From assembly GCF_016107525.1 (NCBI RefSeq), contig NZ_JABASR010000003.1, positions 124,001 to 188,000 of the forward strand: a stretch of 64,000 bases of DNA. Direction: 5' to 3'. Position numbers and translations under genes: made by a program. Below, piece after piece: positions 28,089 to 36,899 of this stretch (the stretch's first letter is position 1; every line of letters begins with the position of its first letter). The notes below the pieces were generated by a model, which was not told the DNA's origin, ran no database searches, and saw only the letters and a program-made list of their open reading frames with translations. Source of the stretch: Psychrobacter aquimaris (GTDB lineage Bacteria > Pseudomonadota > Gammaproteobacteria > Pseudomonadales > Moraxellaceae).

Positions 28089-30185
28089 TTAGAACTGGTA
28101 AGTTAAAGACGTTTTGATGTTACGTCCCATTTCAAAATCCGTGTAATTGTCATCTAAAGCATTGTTACGTGAGGCATGACTGGCATAGGTTTCATCAAAT
28201 AGGTTATATACTCCAAGTGTGGCTTTTAAGCCTTCAACTTGAGTCGGTGTATAGCTCATATAGATATCATGAACGTCGTAGTTTGGTTTTTTAACGTCAT
28301 CGCCACCAGTGTTAGGCATGACTGAAGCAACATAAGTACTGCGCCAGCCAAGCTCGGTAGTCTCTGTTGGGGCATAACCAAGGTTGACCATGTACTTATC
28401 ACCTGACTCAGAGCTACTACCGCTCACTGAAGAAATGTTATAGCCGGTTTCTTCGCCTTTACTGCGGGCGCGTGCATAGCTTAAACCCATGCTAAAGTTA
28501 TCTGCTTTATAATCCGCTGCTAGCTCGACGCCTTTGATTTTATAATCTTCGTCTTTGTTAATCACACCCTGACAGCTGCCGCCCAACTCTCCTGTGGCAC
28601 AATCTAAACCAACTCTACTACCACCTGCGCGTACAAACTCAATATAGTTTTCGATATTGGTTTCGAAGTATTTGGCACTCAGTTGTAGCGCATCATTGCT
28701 GGTCGTCAGATCGCGTAAAGTCGTAGTGATACCGACTTCGGCATTGTCACCTTCTTCTGCTTTTAGATTGCTATTCACAAAAGTGTCTTTGCCGTCAGCA
28801 TTAAAGATGGCTTGGCTTAGATCTGGGCCATTGAACAACTGCGTATAACTGGCAAATACTTGCGTACGTGGTGCAATTTCATAGCTGGCAGCCAATGCAC
28901 CAACGACGTTATCATACGTTTTTCCAGCAGAAACGAACTCTGGCGATTCATAACGGTCATAGCGAACGCCTGGCGTTAGGGTCAACTTACCCATTTGCCA
29001 TTGGTCTTCTAGATATACTGATGTATTGGTCGCCTCATCCCTACTCGCTTTGGCGAAGTCTCGTGACATCTCGGACTCTTTTTTGTAATGCTCAACGCCA
29101 GCGATAAGCTTATGCGTGCCTGTAATGCCCTCGACGATGCTGCTATCAATCACGCTGGTATTTTGAACTTTAGCACCCGTAGTTTTCACCTGTGCATCAA
29201 ACTCAAAGCCAGGCTCGCCATCAGAGTTACGTAAGATTTGTGTTTCGGATTGATAAACGTTGCTATCAACATCGATTAAGCGGTTACTTGGGTTATAAGT
29301 ATAATCAAGCACATAAGTATCGCGTTTTACTTCCTGTGGAATGATTGGGTTCCAGCTATCAGGACCTGGGGTTGCTGGAAAGTCTGGACGTAGTGGGAAC
29401 TTGCCTTTGTTTTCAGTACGGCTAAAGCTAGCGCCTACATGATGGTCGTCAGTAATATAAGCGCTCGCTTTTAATAAGATATTTTCGCCTTTGCTATCTT
29501 GGGTTTGAATCTCACGACCCTTACCATCTTCGCCCGCATTCGCATCACGCTTGCCATAATACGCTAGTAAATCAACGTTTTCTGTCGGTGCGCCATAAAC
29601 CGTGGCTGAGGTTAATAATTCATCATTGTTGCTGCCATAACCTGCATGCAGTTTGGCACCGATTTTTTGACCTGGTTTGAGCAAATCTGCTGCATCAACG
29701 GTTTCAAAAGCAACTGCGCCGCCGATTGCGTCGTTACCCAGCGTCACCGAATTATTACCAACCGCAACCTCGACTTGTTTTAACAAATCTGGGTCGATCG
29801 TAACGTCGCCCATGTGATAAAACAAAGCGCCTTCTTGACGCGCCCCATCAATCGTGACTTTTAGGTTGGTATCATCTAGTCCACGTACTCGTACACGCTG
29901 ATTGACAGAGGATGTGCCACCGACACTAACCCCTGGTATGACGTCTAAAAAATCGCTTAAGTGGCTTGCTTGTGCGGCAGGTGTATAGTCATCTATGTAA
30001 ACAGAATCTGTTTGCACCTTATCACGTATTGAGCCATTGGCTGTCACCGTAATAGTCTGCAACGTGGTGCTTGGCATGTCTTCTGCAGGCGCAGCACTAG
30101 CCGCTTGTGACCATAATACCGCTGCCACGCCCATGGACAATACCGTCATTTGACCAGATAGTTTTGATAACTTTACTTCACGCAT
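28089..30185 (-). CDS. TonB-dependent outer membrane receptor (heme/siderophore type)
   Basis: Outer-membrane 22-strand receptor of 698 residues. A signal peptide of about 31 residues (cleavage near ASA-AP) is followed by a TonB box-like TLQTITVTA. The plug domain has IPGVSVGGTSSVNQRVRVRG and AIGGAVAFET, and the barrel ends in LTYQF with terminal Phe. In the barrel, YTQLFNGPDLSQAI followed by NSNLKAEEGDNAEVGI resembles the FRAP/NPNL boxes of hemoglobin/heme-type receptors, but in degenerate form. YNLFDETYASHASRNN also fits that family. A heme or a siderophore ligand are both possible given the neighbouring siderophore importer. A Fur-box-like sequence lies upstream. Confidence 0.88.
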   Translation of the reverse strand: MREVKLSKLSGQMTVLSMGVAAVLWSQAASAAPAEDMPSTTLQTITVTANGSIRDKVQTDSVYIDDYTPAAQASHLSDFLDVIPGVSVGGTSSVNQRVRVRGLDDTNLKVTIDGARQEGALFYHMGDVTIDPDLLKQVEVAVGNNSVTLGNDAIGGAVAFETVDAADLLKPGQKIGAKLHAGYGSNNDELLTSATVYGAPTENVDLLAYYGKRDANAGEDGKGREIQTQDSKGENILLKASAYITDDHHVGASFSRTENKGKFPLRPDFPATPGPDSWNPIIPQEVKRDTYVLDYTYNPSNRLIDVDSNVYQSETQILRNSDGEPGFEFDAQVKTTGAKVQNTSVIDSSIVEGITGTHKLIAGVEHYKKESEMSRDFAKASRDEATNTSVYLEDQWQMGKLTLTPGVRYDRYESPEFVSAGKTYDNVVGALAASYEIAPRTQVFASYTQLFNGPDLSQAIFNADGKDTFVNSNLKAEEGDNAEVGITTTLRDLTTSNDALQLSAKYFETNIENYIEFVRAGGSRVGLDCATGELGGSCQGVINKDEDYKIKGVELAADYKADNFSMGLSYARARSKGEETGYNISSVSGSSSESGDKYMVNLGYAPTETTELGWRSTYVASVMPNTGGDDVKKPNYDVHDIYMSYTPTQVEGLKATLGVYNLFDETYASHASRNNALDDNYTDFEMGRNIKTSLTYQF

Positions 30186-30321
30186 AACACACTCACTTTA
30201 TTGACTATCAAAAATTAGAATTTTTAAGAGCTATTTGCTTTTGATAACAGCTTATTATTGAAAACCATTTTTTAGACGATTAGAGTCTTGACAAAGCCTA
30301 AAATTTTATACGAATAACAAT

Positions 30322-30340
30322 ACTAATGATAATTGTTAGC
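30322..30340. promoter_or_regulatory. Fur box upstream of the receptor gene
   Basis: ACTAATGATAATTGTTAGC matches 14 of 19 positions of the E. coli Fur consensus GATAATGATAATCATTATC. It lies 137 bases before the receptor start. Confidence 0.55.
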
Positions 30341-30603
30341 ATTTAAATAACGAGGGGCATAATAACGAAGTATTAACAATTTGGCAATAATTAATGCGAG
30401 AAGCTTAATATTGAAAAATAGCTCTAAATCTAGCTGGCTTATTCTGTTTTATTACTTGCTGTTTTTAGATAAATAGAAATAGCTATCAAACCAAATCTGC
30501 TGCGCTATGTTCTTCTAATAGACCGTTATTATTTGAAAGATAAAGCCATCAACATGAAAAAAAACATTGCAATAACCAACCCTTTCACTATACCCTTAGA
30601 TAG

Positions 30604-30619
30604 TTGACCAATTAGTCAG
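30604..30619. promoter_or_regulatory. RutR-type operator upstream of the NCS2 permease
   Basis: TTGACCA-AT-TAGTCAG closely matches the known RutR box TTGACCA-NN-TGGTCAA. Together with its flanks (AGTTGACC..., ...GTCAGGTTTAA) it is nearly identical to the site at 33207 beside the tetR gene, so the TetR/RutR-like protein encoded at 32421 very likely binds both. Confidence 0.7.
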
Positions 30620-30822
30620 GTTTAAACCTACGACTATTAGTCATATTGATAAATAATAGCTAGCTGCTGATATTTATTAGCACAAGGATAAGTGCGACTC
30701 TTTGTGAGAAAACTAAGCAATATGAATATAAACGGTGTGTCGACATCCACCTCTAAACTCATCACACTGCTTAGCTCTCTCCACAGAGCTTGGACTAAAA
30801 GTCACTTTAGGAGGAAGCCAAG

Positions 30823-32232
30823 ATGAGTGAACACACTCAAGGGAACCCCGATTTACTATACGGATTGCATGATCGCCCCACCCCTACAAAAGCCTTTTTA
30901 GGCGCAGTACAACACGTACTTGCCAGCTTTGTCGGTATCATCACCCCCTCATTAATCATAGGCGGCGTCTTAGGTTTGGGGGAGCATATCCCTTATCTCA
31001 TCAGCATGTCATTGATGGTGTCAGGGGTCGCTACCTTTATTCAGACACACAAAGTTGGACCCGTAGGTTCAGGTCTAATGGCGTTACAAGGAACCAGTTT
31101 TGGCTTCTTAGCCGCGGTATTGGCCGCAGGTTTTGTAGTAAAAAACAAAGGCGGGAGTCCGGAGGAAATTCTCTCTGTTATCTTTGGCGTCTCATTTCTT
31201 GGTGCTTTTGTTGAGATTTTCTTAAGTCAATTTATCACCAAACTCAAATCTCTGATGAGTCCAATCGTCACTGGTTGTGTAATTGTAACTATCGGTCTGT
31301 CATTAACCAAGGTTGGTCTGACAGATTTGGCAGGTGGCGTCGGTGCTGAAGATTTCGGGAGTATGCAGAATCTGATGCTCGGTGGCGGAGTCTTGGTCAG
31401 TGTGGTGCTGATTAGTATTGTTAATAATAAAGTCATTCGCTCCAGTGCCATTTTTATAGGTTTGATGCTTGGTCTGATCGCAGCGATTCTCATGGGACGT
31501 ATTGATTTCTCGTTGGTCTCTCAAGCTTCTATTTTTACGCTACCTGTACCATTCAAGTTTGGTTTTGGGTTTGATTGGCAAGCTTTTATTCCCATTGCCT
31601 TTATGTATGTCATTACCAGTATTGAAACATCTGGCGATTTGACGGCGACTTCGATGATATCAGGCGAACCTATCAAAGGGCCTCTATACGAGAAACGTAT
31701 TAAAGGTGGCGTATTAGGAGATGGTGTCAACTCGTTGATTGCGGCGGTGTTTAATACTTTCCCAGTGACGACATTTAGCCAAAACAACGGCGTGATTCAG
31801 ATGACCGGTATTGCCAGTCGCTATGTGGGCTTTTATGTTGGGGCCATACTGTTCATCATGGGACTGTTCCCTATTTTGGGTGCTATCTTTACCCAGTTGC
31901 CAAAACCAGTGGTTGGTGGTGTGACGTTATTGATGTTTGCAACGGTAGCAACCGCTGGTATTCGTATCCTATCAACCGTCAACTTTACCCATCGCAACAT
32001 CTTAATCATTGCCACTTCGCTAGGTCTGTCCATGGGCGTGGCTTTTGTTCCTGACGTGTTCGCACAGGCGCCGCAGCTTTTCCGTAATATCTTTGGTTCG
32101 GCAGTTACTATGTCAGGTATTGTGGCCATTACTCTTGATATGATTTTACCCAAAAACTACGGTGTCGAATTTGATACGGCAGAGCAACATCTGGATGATG
32201 GCCTAAAGCCTCTTAGACAAAAGGCTTCTTAA
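30823..32232 (+). CDS. NCS2 family purine (xanthine/urate) permease
   Basis: Inner-membrane proton symporter of the NCS2 (nucleobase-ascorbate) family, 469 residues and about 14 helices. Landmarks: QGTSFGFLAAVLAAGF in helix 3 region, MYVITSIETSGDLTATSMISG with the substrate-site Glu, and the family signature NTFPVTTFSQNNGVIQMTGIASR containing the conserved QNNGV. QNNG and the urate gene context favour xanthine or urate over uracil as substrate (inference). A strong AGGAGG ribosome site precedes the start. A RutR-type operator lies 204 bases upstream. It is separated from the catabolic genes by the divergently oriented tetR. Confidence 0.9.
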   Translation: MSEHTQGNPDLLYGLHDRPTPTKAFLGAVQHVLASFVGIITPSLIIGGVLGLGEHIPYLISMSLMVSGVATFIQTHKVGPVGSGLMALQGTSFGFLAAVLAAGFVVKNKGGSPEEILSVIFGVSFLGAFVEIFLSQFITKLKSLMSPIVTGCVIVTIGLSLTKVGLTDLAGGVGAEDFGSMQNLMLGGGVLVSVVLISIVNNKVIRSSAIFIGLMLGLIAAILMGRIDFSLVSQASIFTLPVPFKFGFGFDWQAFIPIAFMYVITSIETSGDLTATSMISGEPIKGPLYEKRIKGGVLGDGVNSLIAAVFNTFPVTTFSQNNGVIQMTGIASRYVGFYVGAILFIMGLFPILGAIFTQLPKPVVGGVTLLMFATVATAGIRILSTVNFTHRNILIIATSLGLSMGVAFVPDVFAQAPQLFRNIFGSAVTMSGIVAITLDMILPKNYGVEFDTAEQHLDDGLKPLRQKAS

Positions 32233-32281
32233 ACGTACGTTAGGGCATGTCTAATTCTTTACCAATAAGCATTACTGCCTT

Positions 32282-32325
<44 letters not shown>

Positions 32326-32346
32326 CACATTGTCTCTTTTAGCTCT

Positions 32347-32385
32347 CCTTAATACGAAAGCATTCAGAATAATTTCGTATTAAGG
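32347..32385. terminator. hairpin between permease and tetR genes
   Basis: CCTTAATACGAAA (32347-32359) pairs perfectly with TTTCGTATTAAGG (32373-32385) around a 13-nt loop, between convergent genes. There is no long T-run on either side, so terminator strength is uncertain. Confidence 0.5.
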
Positions 32386-32420
32386 GAGTTCTATAGACGT
32401 AAAATGATAATAAATAAGCA

Positions 32421-33086
32421 TTACTCAAGACCACAGCCACGCAAAATGAACGGCACCAAAAAGTCTGCCGCCCGCGCTTCATCCTGCTGATCGTACTCAC
32501 TCTTTTCCATCAAACCAACGATTTCTGTCTCAAATTCCGCATATCGCTGCGTCGTTGCCCAAATCAAAATCAATAGCTGTAAAGGGTCAGCGATGCCAAT
32601 TTTGCCTTGCTCATGCCAAGTTTTCATCACTTGCGCCTTGTCTAGCGCCCACTCTTTCATGGTCGCCGACATAAAGTCATGCAGATGCGGGGCACCGCCG
32701 ATGACTTCAAGGGCAAACAACTTATGGCGATTGGGATGAGCAAACGCTTGATGCAATTTGGTACGGACGAACTTTTCGATGACGATTTTAGGATCGCTAT
32801 CGACTGTCATGGTGACTAAGCCATCGTTCCATTCTTGAATAATAGAGTGCAGCACAGCTTGGTACAGGTTTTTTTTATTCTTAAAGTAGTAATGAACATT
32901 GGCTTTTGGTAGCTCGGCTCTATCGGCGATACCTTGCATGGTCGCCCCACGAAAACCTTGTAGGACAAACTCTTCTTCTGCTGCCGCCAAAATGACGGTT
33001 TGATTGTGGGCGCGGATATCTTGCTGATTTCGCTGTACAGGCGCGTCAGACGCTGCTTGTGGTTCTATATCGTTATGTTGAGCCAT
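32421..33086 (-). CDS. TetR family regulator, RutR-like
   Basis: Transcriptional repressor of 221 residues. After a disordered, Gln/Asp-rich start of about 25 residues comes a TetR helix-turn-helix (EEEFVLQGFRGATMQGIADR, then LPKANVHYYFKNKKNLYQAV; about 33-80). The ligand domain resembles E. coli RutR: LHQAFAHPNRHKLFALEVIGGAPHL and LLILIWATTQRYAEFETEI parallel RutR segments. RutR binds uracil; here the surrounding genes suggest a purine-catabolic ligand (urate, xanthine or a ring-opened product), which is inference. RutR-type operators occur upstream of its own gene/uraD and of the NCS2 permease, supporting local control. Confidence 0.85.
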   Translation of the reverse strand: MAQHNDIEPQAASDAPVQRNQQDIRAHNQTVILAAAEEEFVLQGFRGATMQGIADRAELPKANVHYYFKNKKNLYQAVLHSIIQEWNDGLVTMTVDSDPKIVIEKFVRTKLHQAFAHPNRHKLFALEVIGGAPHLHDFMSATMKEWALDKAQVMKTWHEQGKIGIADPLQLLILIWATTQRYAEFETEIVGLMEKSEYDQQDEARAADFLVPFILRGCGLE

Positions 33087-33206
33087 GATGAATGTTACCT
33101 GTCATTATTGTGATGAATAGAGAGTCATATACCAGCCAATAACTGGATTCATATGCTAATTTTTATGAAATATCACCAGCCTCAATAAAATATTTGCATA
33201 AAGTAG

Positions 33207-33222
33207 TTGACCAAATGGTCAG
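33207..33222. promoter_or_regulatory. RutR-type operator between tetR and uraD
   Basis: TTGACCA-AA-TGGTCAG is a 13-of-14 match to the RutR box. It lies between the divergent tetR and uraD genes and shares extended flanks with the site at 30604. The left half could also serve as a -35 (TTGACC) with CAGAAT 17 bases on, so repressor binding would block the uraD promoter. Confidence 0.75.
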
Positions 33223-33340
33223 GTTTAAGCAGAATAGCTCATAGTAAACCAATTATTATTCGATAAATACTACTTTAGCATGAGATGTTATCGAGAAATG
33301 TTACTCCACCGCTTTTGTCAGAAAAGAAAAGGATGTCATT

Positions 33341-33862
33341 GTGAAATTATCTTTACAGCAATTTAATGAGCTCTCAACAGCTGAGGCAATTTCACATCTA
33401 TTGACCTGCTGTACCAGCACCCATTGGGCGCAGGCTTTAGAAAAAAAACGTCCTTTTGCCGATATACCCATACTACTTGCCCATAGTGACCACGCTTGGC
33501 AACAAGCACAGACAGAAGAAGCCCAGTTACTAGAGGCTTTTGATGGTCATCCACAAATCGGCAACGTTGACTCATTAAAAGAAAAATACCGCAACACTCA
33601 AGACAGTGCTGCCCATGAGCAGTCAGGTGCCAATGATGCCAATGACGAGGTGATTGAAGCTTTGGCACAAGGCAATCAAGACTACCTTGATAAATTTGGC
33701 TTTATCTTTATCGTGTTTGCCACTGGTAAGAGCGCGCAGCAAATGCTCGATTTATTGTTAGCACGCTTGCCCAATGATCGCGCTACGGAGCTGGTCAATG
33801 CGGCGGCTGAGCAAAATAAAATCACCCGCTTACGTTTACAGAAACTGCTGAGTGACGCTTAA
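33341..33862 (+). CDS. uraD: OHCU decarboxylase
   Basis: 2-oxo-4-hydroxy-4-carboxy-5-ureidoimidazoline decarboxylase, giving (S)-allantoin; third step of urate breakdown. The 173-residue protein shows the family motif AFDGHPQIGN with catalytic His70, and FGFIFIVFATGKSAQQMLDLL, then LPNDRATELVNAAAEQNKITRLRLQ at the C-terminus. Length is typical for the stand-alone bacterial enzyme. It opens the catabolic operon uraD-uraH-puuD-puuE-allE-allA. Confidence 0.93.
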   Translation: MKLSLQQFNELSTAEAISHLLTCCTSTHWAQALEKKRPFADIPILLAHSDHAWQQAQTEEAQLLEAFDGHPQIGNVDSLKEKYRNTQDSAAHEQSGANDANDEVIEALAQGNQDYLDKFGFIFIVFATGKSAQQMLDLLLARLPNDRATELVNAAAEQNKITRLRLQKLLSDA

Positions 33863-33905
33863 CGCATTCAGCCTCATCTGACTCATCTATATAAAAGGAA
33901 TTATT

Positions 33906-34274
33906 ATGTCAGGTACTCTCTCATCACATATCTTAGATACCCATCTGGGCAAACCAGCCGCTGGTATTGCCGTGACGCTACACCGCGTGAGCACAAGTGG
34001 CGAGGCGTCACTATTAGCCAATGGCGTCACCAACGCGGATGGACGCGTGACACCAGATAGCTGGTCGTTTGACCCAACGATTGATATTGCTGAGTATCAC
34101 TTAGATGTTGGTCGTTATACCTTAACATTTGATACGCAGTCTTATTTCGATGCACAAAATCTCACGGCTTTTTATCCGCAAGTAGTCATCGACTTTATGA
34201 TAAGTGATAACGGTCACTATCATGTACCGCTACTGCTTAGCGCACATGGCTACAGCACGTATCGCGGCTCGTAG
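33906..34274 (+). CDS. uraH: 5-hydroxyisourate hydrolase
   Basis: Transthyretin-like enzyme that opens the ring of 5-hydroxyisourate to OHCU. The 122 residues start with the family motif LSSHILDTHLGKPAAG (His8 in the active site) and end with the diagnostic tetrapeptide YRGS. No signal peptide, so it acts in the cytosol, unlike the periplasmic HiuH forms. Ribosome site AAAGGAATT precedes the start. 43 bases after uraD, same operon. Confidence 0.94.
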   Translation: MSGTLSSHILDTHLGKPAAGIAVTLHRVSTSGEASLLANGVTNADGRVTPDSWSFDPTIDIAEYHLDVGRYTLTFDTQSYFDAQNLTAFYPQVVIDFMISDNGHYHVPLLLSAHGYSTYRGS

Positions 34275-34374
34275 TTTTTAACATCACTATATAAAAGAAC
34301 ATCGCCGTAGCAAAGCACATTGAAAGACTGAAAAAAGCTGAACAAAAGAAAATTGTAAAAAGGACATTTGCAAC

Positions 34375-35700
34375 ATGGGCGCTTATTATCTCGATTGGTT
34401 TAATTTATTTTTTCGCTGGTTCCACGTCATCGCTGGCGTGGCATGGATTGGTGCGTCTTTTTACTTTGTTTGGCTAGATCTTAGTTTACGTAAACCGCCA
34501 CAGTGGAAAGCCGACAAAGGCATTTCAGGCGACTTATGGGCGGTACATGGTGGCGGCTTTTATGAAATTGCCAAATACAAGCTCGAACCCGAAGAGATGC
34601 CAAAGACCCTGCATTGGTTTAAATGGGAAGCTTATACTACTTGGCTGACGGGTATGGCGATGCTCTCTATCGTCTATTATGCCAATGCAACTGCCTACTT
34701 GATTGATCCAAGCAAAGTCGCTTTTGGTAGTAGTGTCGGTGCCATCTCGACCAGTTTATTATTTTTATTCGGCAGCTATTTTATTTATGAGGTGATTGTC
34801 CGCAGCCATTTAGGCAAAAACTCCTTTATTTTTAGCACCATTATTTTTATCCTATTAATCATCGCCTGCTGGGGTTCTTATCAGCTATTTAGTGACCGTG
34901 CTTCGTTCATTCATATCGGTGCTATCTTAGGTACTGTGATGGCAGGTAATGTGTTTTTTGGCATCATGCCCGCTCAACGAGCGCTGGTAGAATGCGTGAG
35001 GCGTGGCGAAAAACCCGGCAAAGAAGTGGCGGACTTGGCACTACAAGCAAAAAATCGCTCGCTGATGAACAACTATTTTACCTTACCGCTGATCTTTACC
35101 ATGATTAGCAATCATTATCCGATGATGTACTCTCATGCTCACGGTTGGTTGGTATTGGTATTTGTGGGTATCATCACGGCCATTGTACGTCACTATTTTA
35201 ACCAAAAACATTTAGACAATCATAAGCCGCGTTATTTGGTCATCCCTGCTGTCTTAACCGTATTATTAATTATTTGGATGCGCCCAGAACCAATTGAGCC
35301 ATTACCTGTTGTCGCTGCTGCAGTCGCTGCTGAAACGGCGACACCAAATAGTGTGCCACCAACAAATACTGATAGTGCAGTCGACGGTTCTACTATAAGC
35401 ACTGACGCTGCCTCAAATGCAAATCTTACTACCGATGCTTTACCAGTGAGTGCCTCCGCGGACGATGCCATTATGGGTGTCGTACACACGCGCTGTAGCA
35501 CTTGCCATGCCGCGCAGCCAACCCAGCAAGGATTCGCCGCGCCGCCAGCTGGTATCATCTTGCAGACACCAACTGACATGAAAATACATAAAGCAAAAAT
35601 CGTCACTGCCGTACAAACGGGCTATATGCCACTGGGTAATCTCACACAGTTGACTGATAAAGAGCGCCAACAGCTCGTTGCCTATACGTCGGGATTATAG
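34375..35700 (+). CDS. puuD: membrane urate hydroxylase with cytochrome c domain
   Basis: Integral-membrane urate oxidase of the PuuD type, converting urate to 5-hydroxyisourate and passing electrons to its own heme c. The 441 residues contain about eight helices in the first 300 (start YYLDWFNLFFRWFHVIAGVAWIGASF, with conserved His in FHVIAG). A disordered Ala/Thr/Ser-rich linker (about 305-360) and a C-terminal cytochrome c domain follow. The domain has heme motif CSTCH at 374-378 and a probable axial Met418 in GYMPLGN. Preceded by AAAGGAC. It is the enzyme that starts the pathway; UraH and UraD act next. Confidence 0.93.
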   Translation: MGAYYLDWFNLFFRWFHVIAGVAWIGASFYFVWLDLSLRKPPQWKADKGISGDLWAVHGGGFYEIAKYKLEPEEMPKTLHWFKWEAYTTWLTGMAMLSIVYYANATAYLIDPSKVAFGSSVGAISTSLLFLFGSYFIYEVIVRSHLGKNSFIFSTIIFILLIIACWGSYQLFSDRASFIHIGAILGTVMAGNVFFGIMPAQRALVECVRRGEKPGKEVADLALQAKNRSLMNNYFTLPLIFTMISNHYPMMYSHAHGWLVLVFVGIITAIVRHYFNQKHLDNHKPRYLVIPAVLTVLLIIWMRPEPIEPLPVVAAAVAAETATPNSVPPTNTDSAVDGSTISTDAASNANLTTDALPVSASADDAIMGVVHTRCSTCHAAQPTQQGFAAPPAGIILQTPTDMKIHKAKIVTAVQTGYMPLGNLTQLTDKERQQLVAYTSGL

Positions 35701-35863
35701 ATAGCAGTCGTATGATTCAACCGCTATCCCTTAATGACGATGATTTTTTGTATAAAAGCCAGCAATGCAATCGGGCACTTTATTCATCTTCACTGCTAGG
35801 TGTAAAAAACAGCCCCTCTTGCTAACCCCTATTTTGCTTTAGTTTATCTAGGATATATTGAAA

Positions 35864-36844
35864 ATGAGTAAAAAAATAATCAGCGATTTTAATCAAGATA
35901 CCTACCCTCGCGACTTAAAAGGCTATGCTGATAAGCCACCAAAAGCCAACTGGCCAGGCGGTGCTAAAATCGCTGTGCAGTTCGTCCTCAATATCGAAGA
36001 AGGCGCAGAAAATAGCGTCATCCATGGCGATGCTCAGTCAGAGCGGTTTTTATCGGATGTCTTGGGTACGCCAGAATTTAACAATCGTCATCAGTCGATT
36101 GAGTCAGCCTTTGAGTATGGTAGCCGTGTGGGTGTTTGGCGAGTACTGGACACTTTTAAAGAATACGGTTTGCCGATTACAACCTTCACTTGCGCCGCTG
36201 CTGCTGAAAAGACGCCGCACATTATCGAACGAGTATTAGAAGATGGTCACGAAATCGCCAGCCACGGTCTACGCTGGATTACGTATCAAGATATGTACCG
36301 CGAAACCGAGCGCGAGCATGTGCGCCGTGCCACTGAAATATTCGAGCGTATGATCGGTGGTCAACCCCTTGGTTGGTACACGGGGCGAGATAGCCCGAAT
36401 ACTCGTGAGTTGGTCGCCGAACAAGGTGGCTATATTTATGACTCCGACTCTTATGCGGATGAACTGCCTTACTGGCTCAATGTCAAAGTAGAAGACGGTA
36501 ACAAAATCGCTCGTAAGCCGCATTTGGTCATTCCCTATACCTTAGAAACCAATGACATGCGCTTTACCTCAAGCCCCGGTTTTACCAACGCCGAGCCTTT
36601 TTATCAATACCTAAAAGACAGCTTCGACACCTTATACGAGGAAGGCGCACACACACCCAAGATGCTGACCATCGGTCTGCACTGCCGCATCATTGGTCGC
36701 GCAGGCCGCATCATTGCCCTCAAAAAGTTTTTGCAATATATCGCTAGCAAGCCCGATGTGTGGGTATGCCGCCGTGATGACATTGCCAAACACTGGTATA
36801 AAAACCATCCAGCCACAGCCGATAACACTGCAAACTGGATGTAA
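35864..36844 (+). CDS. puuE: allantoinase, polysaccharide-deacetylase type
   Basis: Metal-independent allantoinase that hydrolyses allantoin to allantoate. The 326-residue protein has the NodB/deacetylase barrel typical of PuuE: PGGAKIAVQFVLNIEEGAEN near 30-50, HEIASHGLRWI near 130, GWYTGRDSPNTRELV near 170, and YDSDSYADELPYW near 190, then LTIGLHCRIIGRAGR. ATG 35864 follows AGGATAT; the in-frame TTG at 35858 is less likely. It sits between puuD and allE. Unlike AllB it lacks the binuclear metal His cluster. Confidence 0.93.
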   Translation: MSKKIISDFNQDTYPRDLKGYADKPPKANWPGGAKIAVQFVLNIEEGAENSVIHGDAQSERFLSDVLGTPEFNNRHQSIESAFEYGSRVGVWRVLDTFKEYGLPITTFTCAAAAEKTPHIIERVLEDGHEIASHGLRWITYQDMYRETEREHVRRATEIFERMIGGQPLGWYTGRDSPNTRELVAEQGGYIYDSDSYADELPYWLNVKVEDGNKIARKPHLVIPYTLETNDMRFTSSPGFTNAEPFYQYLKDSFDTLYEEGAHTPKMLTIGLHCRIIGRAGRIIALKKFLQYIASKPDVWVCRRDDIAKHWYKNHPATADNTANWM

Positions 36845-36899
36845 CCATAAGTTTAGACACAAATTTATCGAGGCTCAACACCACTAAGGAACATCAATA

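Larger units (their letters stand above)
30186..30822. other. long intergenic region with Fur and RutR-type sites
   Basis: 637 bases between the divergent receptor and NCS2 permease genes. It holds a Fur-box-like site at 30322, a RutR-type operator at 30604 and a strong ribosome site (AGGAGG near 30810) before the permease. No coding frame or RNA gene is evident in the remainder. Confidence 0.6.
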
